IMG/VR virus record: IMGVR_UViG_3300041409_000594
Coordinates: 1 to 24,905 of that record
DNA: 24,905 nucleotides
Reading direction: 5' to 3' (one strand)
Origin: a virus
The notes under the pieces are model-generated. The model had not been told where the DNA came from, searched no databases, and worked only from the letters and a program-made list of their open reading frames with translations. The translations under genes and the position numbers were made by a program. Below are positions 6,403 to 12,941 of this stretch, one piece after another (the first letter of the stretch is position 1; each line of letters opens with the position of its first letter).

Positions 6403-6740
6403 AACCCACGCCTAAATGCCCAAGAAACCTCGATGCATGCGGCCGTAGGACCTGGCGAAGGCTTTGTTCGCAACTCGTCGAAGAAGGCACGGTCGACGAG
6501 ATCGACAAGCTGCAGCTGGTCATGGTCTGCCAGCTCTGGAGCAGGCTGATCAAGGCCGAAGCGGGCATCGCGCAGTTTGGATCGATCATCGCGACGCGAC
6601 AGTCGCCAATCCCGAAGCGCAGCCCTTATGTCGCGGTCGCGAATGAGTGCGTGCGGCAATTGAGTCCCCTGCTGGCAAGGCTGCGACCGAGCACGCGTTC
6701 ACCGCGCCGGCCGAGTCCGGCGAAAACAAACAGGAGTTGA
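6399..6740 (+). CDS. Phage terminase small subunit (P27 family-like)
   Basis: The product is 113 residues. It follows the plan of the P27/Phage_terminase_4 family: an N-terminal LDACGRRTWRRLCSQLVEEG, then TVDEIDKLQLVMVCQLWSRL and helix IKAEAGIAQFGSII, an NP-like region replaced by SPYVAVANECVRQLSPLLARL, and a C-terminal RPSTRSPRR that corresponds to the family's LGLTPssR ending. Small terminases bind the viral packaging site and hand the DNA to the large subunit. Its ATG overlaps the methylase stop (ATGA). The large subunit lies 1.2 kb downstream, separated by an unusual extra gene. Confidence 0.75.
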   Translation: MKPTPKCPRNLDACGRRTWRRLCSQLVEEGTVDEIDKLQLVMVCQLWSRLIKAEAGIAQFGSIIATRQSPIPKRSPYVAVANECVRQLSPLLARLRPSTRSPRRPSPAKTNRS

Positions 6741-6747
6741 AGGCGAC

Positions 6748-7851
6748 ATGGCCAACACGATCTTTCATCTCGCCTTCAGCGCCTCAGCCGCTTCCGACGG
6801 CGGTGGTGTTCGCGTCCGCTGCGGGCTGCAGAGTGTTGAGCTTCGGCCATCACTCAGCAACGCGGCGAACAAGGCCCTGCTAGAGTCGCTCACGGGCATC
6901 GGCAGCGGTAACGTCGACCTGACCGGCGACTGGGTCAACGGCGGCGGGCACGGGCTCGACATCACGCTCAAGGGCGACTTCGCCAACAGCAACGCGCCGC
7001 TGCTCGGGTTCGAGAGCACGCTGGGGGCAACGAGCGTATCGCTGACGCGCGGCACGACTTCGGTCTGGTATCAGTTCCCAGCCGCTTCGATGGGGATGCC
7101 GTTCACCGAAAACTCGGTATTCGTTGACGAAAGCGCGCCTGACGCAGGCGATGGCACGCCTGAGAATCTTACTTGCATCATTCCGAAGATCACGACGCCG
7201 GGCGCTACGTTCATCATCAGCAACGGTTCGGGCGCCACCGACCCATTGACGTTTGCGGCGCACAATGCCGGGGCGATGGAAGCGGCCGGCATCACAGCGA
7301 TGCTGGGTAACTGGTCGACCGGTGGCGTCGTCGACAACGGCAACGGCACATTGACGGTTACGCTCGAGTACAACGCGGTGTTGGATTCAACACTCGGTGT
7401 TGGTGGCTTTGTAGCACCCGATCAGCAGAGTTCGCCGGGCGAGATCGAATGCAACCTGCTCACGCTCACTGTCATCAACGCGACCAGCGGCAGCGGTTCG
7501 CTGTACGACGCGGGCAACAACATCGGCCTGACGTTCGCCGATGACGTCACGCCGAGCGATCTAGGGCAGGCCATGATTGACGCCAGCTTCACGGCCTTGC
7601 CTGTCAACAGCGATCTATCGACCGTGTCCGTCGTCGGAACTACGCGACGCAGGACGTTCAGCATCCCGGTTGCGGCCTCGCTCACGGCCGGCCTACTGCC
7701 TGTCGCTGCGCTCAACAGCCTGGACGGCGGCAGCACGATCAACGCCACGGCCAGCGTGAGCCAGGTCGGCAGCATCGCCACGCTTTCGCCATCAACGCCC
7801 GCCGTGCTGGGTGGTGGCAACAATGACTACTGGCGCAGTGGAAGGCCGTGA
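6748..7851 (+). CDS. Unrecognised beta-rich phage protein between terminase genes
   Basis: The product is 367 residues with AGGAG and GAAGG upstream of the ATG. Composition is low in Lys and rich in Gly, Ser, Thr, Asn and Ala, with alternating beta-strand-like segments such as TLTVTLEYNAVLDSTLG and FSIPVAASLTAGLLPVAAL; there are no membrane spans or signal peptide. Such composition is common in virion surface, decoration and fibre proteins. The C-terminus ends GGGNNDYWRSGRP. No family is recognised. It sits where the terminase subunits are usually adjacent, so it is probably a lineage-specific structural insertion. A role in packaging is also possible but unsupported by motifs. Confidence 0.7.
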   Translation: MANTIFHLAFSASAASDGGGVRVRCGLQSVELRPSLSNAANKALLESLTGIGSGNVDLTGDWVNGGGHGLDITLKGDFANSNAPLLGFESTLGATSVSLTRGTTSVWYQFPAASMGMPFTENSVFVDESAPDAGDGTPENLTCIIPKITTPGATFIISNGSGATDPLTFAAHNAGAMEAAGITAMLGNWSTGGVVDNGNGTLTVTLEYNAVLDSTLGVGGFVAPDQQSSPGEIECNLLTLTVINATSGSGSLYDAGNNIGLTFADDVTPSDLGQAMIDASFTALPVNSDLSTVSVVGTTRRRTFSIPVAASLTAGLLPVAALNSLDGGSTINATASVSQVGSIATLSPSTPAVLGGGNNDYWRSGRP

Positions 7852-7888
7852 TCTTATTTCATGGGTCCTTCCGGGCCTTTCCAGCGAA

Positions 7889-7904
7889 CGCCGTTTCAAC
7901 GGCG
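7889..7904 (+). terminator. Short hairpin before the large terminase
   Basis: CGCCGT and ACGGCG pair perfectly around TTCA in the 100-base gap between the unrecognised gene and the large terminase. There is no T-run after it. It may be a weak terminator or an mRNA-processing hairpin that separates expression of the two genes; the function is not established by sequence. Confidence 0.3.
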
Positions 7905-7952
7905 GGCATTCGGCTCTGACACACAGTCCGTCCGTCCATTAGGACAAGAGAG

Positions 7953-10046
7953 TTGGTGATTGAAGGGGCAAGCGACGACGATCGGCGGCGCGACGCCGAT
8001 CGCAAGCGACAGAGCCGGCTCAAAGCCAAGCTCGTCGTCATTCCGAAATGCGCGAATCGCGCGCGCCGCAAGCGACTCGAGCGCGACGATATCGCTTGGC
8101 TCATGCACTACTTCGGTGCAGCCTCCGCGGTCCGGGATCCGTTCACGCGACCGTTCACCGAACAGCAACGCGAAATGATTACGGCCATCCGTAACGCCAT
8201 CATGACCGGCGGCGACCAGGCGATCGCCGCCACCCGCGGCGAAGGCAAGTCGACTCTGTTCGAACGCATGCTAATTAAGTACACGCTGACGGGCGTGCTC
8301 ACGTTCAGTGTGCTGTTTCAGGCGTCGGGCGGTCTGGCGGAGAACTCGCTCGACTCGATCAAGACGGCGTTCGAAGAGAACCCCCTGCTGCTGGAGGATT
8401 ATCCTGAAGTCTGCGTCCCGGTTGTCGCTCTCGATAACACGCCTCAGCGGGCACACACCCAGGTCGTGTCGGGGAATCGGCATGACAACGGCAAGCCCTT
8501 CAAGCCGGTCAGCAGCCGCTTCAAGTGGTGTGGCAAAGAGATCATCCTGCCGGACGTGCCAGGTTCGCCGTCGGCCGGAGCGATCATCGCCGCCCGCGGC
8601 CTCGACGGCGCCGTCCGCGGTCTGAAGAAAAAAGGCAAGCGCCCCCAGGTTGCCGGCATTGATGATCCCGACACCGAGGAGAGCGCGCGCAGCGAGGCCC
8701 AGGCGAAGAAGCTCGACGCTCGAATCGAGAAGGCCATCGGTGGGCTCGGCGGTCAGCAGCGTGGCATCGCACGAGTGATGCTCACAACGATTCAGAGCCG
8801 CACGTCCGTTTCGTATCGCTTCACCGACCCCACGCAGAAACCCAGCTGGCGCGGGAAACGGTTTCGCTTTCTCGTTCATCCACCCGAGCGGACGGACCTT
8901 TGGGAGGAGTATGTCGCGCTCCGCCGCGCGGACTGGATCAATGATCTCGACGGCAAGTCGACAACTCACGCGCACGACTTCTACGTGCAGAACCGCGAAG
9001 CGATGGACGCAGGGGCGGTCGTTGCGAATGCCTACCGGATGCTCGAAGGCGAATTGTCCCCGCTGCAGCACTATTACAACGAAGTCGCGCGGAAAGGGCC
9101 CGAGGCGGTTGCCACCGAGTACGACAACGACCCGCCCGTGGAAGCCGGGCCGATCGAGTCGGGCATCACCCCCCATCGCATTCAACGCCAGGTCAGCGGC
9201 TACGACCGTCTGATCGTTCCGCCAGGTTGCACGGTGCTGACTCAGGGCATCGACGTCCGCAAGACCGCGCTGCACTGGGTCGTCCGCGCCTGGCAGCCCG
9301 GCGCCACTGGATTCACGATCGACAAAGGTGTGCACGAAGTTCGCGGTACTAAGTACGGCAGCGACGAGGGCGTCGAGACCGCGATCTACAACGCGATCCT
9401 CGAGCGGATCGAAGCGTCGAAGCAAACGGATTACCTCACTGCGGGCGGCGAGGTCCTGTCGATCAATCGCGCGCTCGTCGACGCGGGCTGGAAGACAGAC
9501 GCGGTTTATGCCGCCTGCATCGCCGCTGGCCTCGGTGTCATGCCGGTCATGGGGTTCGGCAAGTCGGCTGGCTGCGTGGAAGCGAGCTTCAGTGACGTGC
9601 AACGACGCACGAAGGATCGCAAGCCAGGCGACGGCTGGTTCCTTTCGCGAAAAGGCAACTTGTGGCTCGTCTGCGCGGACGCCGATCGCTGGAAAGCTTG
9701 GGAGCACGAGCGCTGGATGACGTCGCCCGGCAAGCCGGGCTGCATGCAAATCTACGGCGTCGGCAGCGGCATCGACCGCATGAGCGACGACGAGAAGTCG
9801 CACCACGCCTACGCGCGGCATATCTGCAACGAGATCGAGGTTGAAGAACCGCACAACGGTGCGATGCGGCGACGGTTCAAGGCCAAGAGCGACAACACTC
9901 ACTGGCTCGATGCGAGCTACTACTGCGATGTCGCCGCCAACATGGAGGGCATCCGCCTGCAGGCCTCGTCCGCGACGGCCGCCGCCGACGCTAAGCCGCC
10001 AGAAGCGACGAGTCAGGGATGGTTCGCCCAGCAGAAAAAGAGATGA
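7953..10046 (+). CDS. Phage terminase large subunit (lambda gpA type)
   Basis: The product is 697 residues. It is the packaging motor: an ATPase that pumps DNA into the prohead and a nuclease that cuts concatemers. Walker A is ATRGEGKST (93-101), Walker B the acidic pair in VAGIDDPDTEE (237-238). The C-terminal nuclease region shows LTQGIDVRKTALHWVVRAW and later NRALVDAGWKTDAVYAAC, matching the metal-binding Asp positions of GpA nucleases. Length matches the 600-700 of the family. The start is uncertain: TTG at 7953 or GTG at 7956, both behind AGGACAAGAG. A very basic N-terminus (residues 8-45) could bind the small subunit. The stop overlaps the next gene (ATGA). Confidence 0.92.
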   Translation: MVIEGASDDDRRRDADRKRQSRLKAKLVVIPKCANRARRKRLERDDIAWLMHYFGAASAVRDPFTRPFTEQQREMITAIRNAIMTGGDQAIAATRGEGKSTLFERMLIKYTLTGVLTFSVLFQASGGLAENSLDSIKTAFEENPLLLEDYPEVCVPVVALDNTPQRAHTQVVSGNRHDNGKPFKPVSSRFKWCGKEIILPDVPGSPSAGAIIAARGLDGAVRGLKKKGKRPQVAGIDDPDTEESARSEAQAKKLDARIEKAIGGLGGQQRGIARVMLTTIQSRTSVSYRFTDPTQKPSWRGKRFRFLVHPPERTDLWEEYVALRRADWINDLDGKSTTHAHDFYVQNREAMDAGAVVANAYRMLEGELSPLQHYYNEVARKGPEAVATEYDNDPPVEAGPIESGITPHRIQRQVSGYDRLIVPPGCTVLTQGIDVRKTALHWVVRAWQPGATGFTIDKGVHEVRGTKYGSDEGVETAIYNAILERIEASKQTDYLTAGGEVLSINRALVDAGWKTDAVYAACIAAGLGVMPVMGFGKSAGCVEASFSDVQRRTKDRKPGDGWFLSRKGNLWLVCADADRWKAWEHERWMTSPGKPGCMQIYGVGSGIDRMSDDEKSHHAYARHICNEIEVEEPHNGAMRRRFKAKSDNTHWLDASYYCDVAANMEGIRLQASSATAAADAKPPEATSQGWFAQQKKR

Positions 10047-10405
10047 GCATGCGTTCGATCGACTGCACACGTTGCGGCTGCAATGACACAACCGTGATCA
10101 CCGAACCGAGCGAGGTTCAGGCGACGCGCGGCGGTGTGGTTCGCAGCGACGTGCCGGCGTGGGAGCAACCTGGCCGCGCGAAGTGCAATCACTGCGGCTT
10201 GGAGTTTTCGTACAGGGACGAGCCGGAGCGTACGCCGCGTGCTTCCGGTTACGAGATCCATTGTCCCGAGTGCAACTCGATCGATACGTACGTCTCAAGC
10301 AGTCCTCTGCCCAAAGGCGGCGTCAAAAAGAGATTCATGAAATGCCGCTCATGCCAGCACAGTTTTAAGACCAACGACCCCGTCGCAAATGGTTCACCCG
10401 CTTAA
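10043..10405 (+). CDS. Double zinc-ribbon protein
   Basis: I chose the ATG at 10043 because it overlaps the terminase stop (ATGA); an earlier in-frame start at 10019 lies inside the terminase. The 120-residue product has four CxxC knuckles: CTRC (8-11), CNHC (44-47), then CPEC and CRSC in the C-terminal half, giving two zinc ribbons. The second (CPECNSIDT ... KRFMKCRSCQHSFKT) resembles ribbons of transcription regulators such as NrdR and phage late activators, with an aromatic after the last knuckle. It probably binds nucleic acid. Coupling to terminase suggests a role in packaging or late transcription, which is inference. Confidence 0.75.
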   Translation: MSMRSIDCTRCGCNDTTVITEPSEVQATRGGVVRSDVPAWEQPGRAKCNHCGLEFSYRDEPERTPRASGYEIHCPECNSIDTYVSSSPLPKGGVKKRFMKCRSCQHSFKTNDPVANGSPA

Positions 10406-10430
10406 CCTTCGAACTCGATTGGAGATCACG

Positions 10431-10787
10431 ATGGCCAGAAGGAACGAAACGGCAGCCCTGACAACTCACGACGAAATGCCCGAAGTGTTGGAGGCCAGGC
10501 GAGAAGAGAGGCGAGCCGAAGCTGGCATCCTCCCCGCCGAAACGCCCATTCAGCCCTGCCCTCAGTTCGTGTCGACGTCGCACATTGCCGGCATCATCGA
10601 TCGGCCGCGGCCGTGGGTGCAAGCTCGGATCGACGAGCTGAAGATCAGGCCGGCGATCAGCCTCGACGAGGCCGAGTACTTCCAAGCCGACGTCCTCGAT
10701 CGCGTGCGGGAACTGAGCGAGGATTTCGCCGCGCGCAACACGCGGGCCCGGCGGGAGGCCGCGGCCGTCGAGCGGGATATTTCCTGA
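10431..10787 (+). CDS. Possible helix-turn-helix protein in packaging module
   Basis: The ATG at 10431 has GGAG about seven bases upstream and gives 118 residues. The N-terminal 45 residues are charged and helical (EVLEARREERRAEAG). Residues 55-95 (FVSTSHIAGIIDRPRPWVQA followed by RIDELKIRPAI) look like a winged-helix or MerR-like helix-turn-helix: an IA helix, a turn, then a V..RI..L recognition-like helix and the AISLDEAEYFQADVLDRV wing and helix found in phage excisionase/Nu1-like domains. The C-terminus is a charged helix. It may bind DNA for packaging or regulation. The assignment to a specific family is not secure. Confidence 0.6.
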   Translation: MARRNETAALTTHDEMPEVLEARREERRAEAGILPAETPIQPCPQFVSTSHIAGIIDRPRPWVQARIDELKIRPAISLDEAEYFQADVLDRVRELSEDFAARNTRARREAAAVERDIS

Positions 10788-10790
10788 GTT

Positions 10791-10949
10791 ATGAGCCGGC
10801 CGCCAAAACCAAAGCCGCCAGCCGTACAGAAGCTTTGCGACTGCTGCTATCGACCGTGGGGAACATGCCATTGTCGCATGTGGTTAACGCTCTGCGCGGC
10901 TTCGCTCACCGTCATCGCTTTGCTCACCGTCGTGTTCAGCCTCGCCTGA
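10791..10949 (+). CDS. 52-residue Cys-cluster plus transmembrane microprotein
   Basis: Three bases after the preceding stop, an ATG opens a 52-codon frame. It has three parts: a Pro/Lys-rich N-terminus (SRPPKPKPPA), a compact metal-binding-like cluster CDCCYRPWGTCHC (residues 16-28: Cys16, 18, 19, 26, 28 and His27), and a C-terminal hydrophobic helix at about 31-52 ending at the stop. It would be a tail-anchored membrane microprotein with a cytoplasmic metal site. Such order is unlikely by chance. There is no clear ribosome-binding site, so translation probably depends on coupling to the upstream gene. Function unknown. Confidence 0.6.
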   Translation: MSRPPKPKPPAVQKLCDCCYRPWGTCHCRMWLTLCAASLTVIALLTVVFSLA

Positions 10950-10956
10950 AAAACTT

Positions 10957-10989
10957 CGGGGTTGTTTACAGATCCTGTAAACGACCCCG
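10957..10989. promoter_or_regulatory. Strong 15-bp stem-loop between packaging genes
   Basis: CGGGGTTGTTTACAG (10957-10971) and CTGTAAACGACCCCG (10975-10989) form 15 pairs, 14 Watson-Crick and one G-T wobble, around the loop ATC. AAAAA lies just upstream at 10949-10953, so on the minus strand the stem is followed by TTTTT, like an intrinsic terminator for transcription from the right. On the plus strand there is no T-run; it could be an mRNA stability element or operator. The right arm CCCC can also pair with the GGGG at 10992-10995, a competing small hairpin. Confidence 0.6.
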
Positions 10990-11024
10990 CCGGGGACGAG
11001 CCAGTGCGCGCGTAGCCTTGAGAT

Positions 11025-11333
11025 ATGAGCGATGTGAGCTACGCCGACATCACCACCGCCATGAACGCAGCCGTCGCCGCGCTCACGGCCGGCGACTATG
11101 GCCTGGCTCGCGACAAGGCGCTCGCGGCGCAAGCCCTTTCGTCCGTTTTGCCCGACACCAGTCGTCAGATCGGTGCCGGCGGATCGGAGGGGCTCACGTG
11201 GGATCGTGTTGCCATCAGCACCTTCCTCGATCGCATGCAGCGCATCGCCAACAGCGCCGTCGGCGTTCAGTCGAGCAGGGTCGTGATTTGCCCCGTCAGG
11301 AACGGCGGGGTCTCGCAGTTGGGGATTTGGTAA
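11025..11333 (+). CDS. Small protein in the gpW (head-completion) position
   Basis: The product is 102 residues. The first half is helical with a repeat-like DITTAMNAAVAALTAGDYGL then ARDKALAAQALSSVLPD, followed by LTWDRVAISTFLDRMQRIANS. It lies immediately before the portal; its TAA at 11331-11333 abuts the portal GTG. In lambda this slot is filled by gpW, a small head-completion protein that closes the portal after packaging. The sequence does not show the gpW motif clearly, so the assignment rests on position and size. The 75-base gap upstream holds the strong hairpin at 10957-10989. Confidence 0.6.
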   Translation: MSDVSYADITTAMNAAVAALTAGDYGLARDKALAAQALSSVLPDTSRQIGAGGSEGLTWDRVAISTFLDRMQRIANSAVGVQSSRVVICPVRNGGVSQLGIW

Positions 11334-12941
11334 GTGGGCATCACGTCGACCGTCCTTTCGGCCATCGATCGCTTGACCGGCGCGGACCGCCGCGCGCGTC
11401 GTCGCGTCGTCGAGCAGGTCGCGTCGAGCCCCAGCATCAGCCAGCGGCGTGCCGAATCCATCGCTGCACGCCTCGGCGAAGAGATTCCCGAAAGCCATCG
11501 ACGTTGGGAGAGCGCGAAGACAACTCGCCTGAATCACGGCCACTGGGCGAACGTCAATGGCCAGCCGATCAATGCCGAGCTATCGGGCTGGCTGAACGAC
11601 CTGCGCCATCGGAGCGAGTACGAAGTCGCGAACAACTCGCTCGTCGAAGGCATGATTCAGACTTACCAGCTCTGCGTTGTCGGCAGCAACGGCCCTCACC
11701 TGAGCGTGCTCAGCAGCGATAAGAAATACGCGGCGCAGCGGCAAGCCCTGTGGGAAAACTGGGCCCAGTCGCCGGCAACCAATCAGCAGCTCTCGCTCGT
11801 CGAGATCCTCGACCACTGGATTCGCTCGTGCTTCTCGAGCGGTGAGTTTTTCGACCAGATGGTCACAGTCCGCGACGTTACGGGGCCCGTGAAGATGCGG
11901 CTGCTGCCCATCCACAGCCGGCGCCTGATGACTCCACCGCAGTTCCTCGGTCGCCCGGACGTGGCGATGGGCGTCAGGCGTGACCTCGAGTTCCGTCGGC
12001 CGCTCGCCTACTTCATCTCTCAGCCGTACGTGATGGGATCGTTCGAGCTCTACACCGGCGAGTTCAAGGAAATCCCCTACGCCGATGCCCTGCACGGGTT
12101 TCGCATGATCGAAGAGGACCAGGTGCGTGGCGTGCCCTGGCTCGCGTCGTGCTTGGATCCGATCGCCGAATTGCGCGACTTCAAGATTGAGACGCTCGAT
12201 GCCGCACGCGCCGCCGCCGACCAGGCGGTGCTGCTGTACACGGAGCATGTCGACGCGCCGTTCATCCAGACGAACGAAAACGTTCGCATCGAGCGCCGTA
12301 CACAACGCAACCTTCCCCCCGGCTGGCGGGCCGAAATGGTTTCGCCCGCGCATCCCGGTCCGCAGTACGACAGCTTCTACGAGTCGCTGGCGCGTGAAAT
12401 CGGCGGTCCGATCTGCATGCCGCTGATGATGCTGCTGCTCGATTCAAGCAGCCACAACTACAGCTCTGCCCGATTTGACGGCCAGCTCTATTGGCGTGGC
12501 GTCGCGAAAACACAGGGCTGGCTCGGTCGCGTTCTCACGCGCATCGAATCGGCCGTGGCACGCGAAGCCGAACTCGCCGGCGAACTGCCGCCTCCGCCGA
12601 AGGACATGCGGCGCCGCTTCAATTGGCCGTCGGCACCGCACGTCGACCCCACGAAGGAACGCACCGCCGACCGGATGGGCCTGGAGAACGGTGACCTCAC
12701 CTACAGCGAGCTGTGTGCCGCCAGTGGCCGCCTTCGCGACGAAGTGATCGCCGAGCGCAAGGCCGACAACGAAGCACTGATCGCAGCGGGTTTGCCGCCC
12801 ATCCCAGGCATTGAAACGGGCAACGGCCAGCAGGTCGCCGCGGCGGCGTACGCCCACGACGACGAAGACGACCAGCCCAAGGGCAATCGTAAGAAGGCCG
12901 ACGCTGCTCGCATGTACGGGAGGGGCGTCAGTGTCAATTAA
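11334..12941 (+). CDS. Phage portal protein (lambda gpB type)
   Basis: The product is 535 residues from the GTG at 11334, directly after the previous stop. It matches the lambda portal family (Phage_portal_2): LRHRSEYEVANNSLVEGMI, the region around WIRSCFSSGEFFDQMV, LLPIHSRRLMTP, the IPYADALHGFRMIEEDQVRG and VPWLASCLDPIAELRDFK core helices, and DSSSHNYSSARFDGQLYWRG near the C-terminal domain. Twelve copies form the ring through which DNA enters the head and to which the tail joins. The C-terminal 35 residues are Asp/Lys-rich and flexible. The last eleven bases overlap the start of the capsid polyprotein. Confidence 0.92.
   Translation: MGITSTVLSAIDRLTGADRRARRRVVEQVASSPSISQRRAESIAARLGEEIPESHRRWESAKTTRLNHGHWANVNGQPINAELSGWLNDLRHRSEYEVANNSLVEGMIQTYQLCVVGSNGPHLSVLSSDKKYAAQRQALWENWAQSPATNQQLSLVEILDHWIRSCFSSGEFFDQMVTVRDVTGPVKMRLLPIHSRRLMTPPQFLGRPDVAMGVRRDLEFRRPLAYFISQPYVMGSFELYTGEFKEIPYADALHGFRMIEEDQVRGVPWLASCLDPIAELRDFKIETLDAARAAADQAVLLYTEHVDAPFIQTNENVRIERRTQRNLPPGWRAEMVSPAHPGPQYDSFYESLAREIGGPICMPLMMLLLDSSSHNYSSARFDGQLYWRGVAKTQGWLGRVLTRIESAVAREAELAGELPPPPKDMRRRFNWPSAPHVDPTKERTADRMGLENGDLTYSELCAASGRLRDEVIAERKADNEALIAAGLPPIPGIETGNGQQVAAAAYAHDDEDDQPKGNRKKADAARMYGRGVSVN

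Noticed and set aside
8271-10091. 606-codon minus-strand open frame opposite the large terminase
   Set aside because: The plus strand shows clear Walker and nuclease motifs. The antisense frame has no recognisable motif and reflects high third-position GC.
10613-11722. Plus-strand 369-codon frame spanning small packaging genes into the portal
   Set aside because: It is Arg/His-rich throughout, conflicts with three better-supported genes and ignores the strong hairpin region. Treated as a shadow frame.
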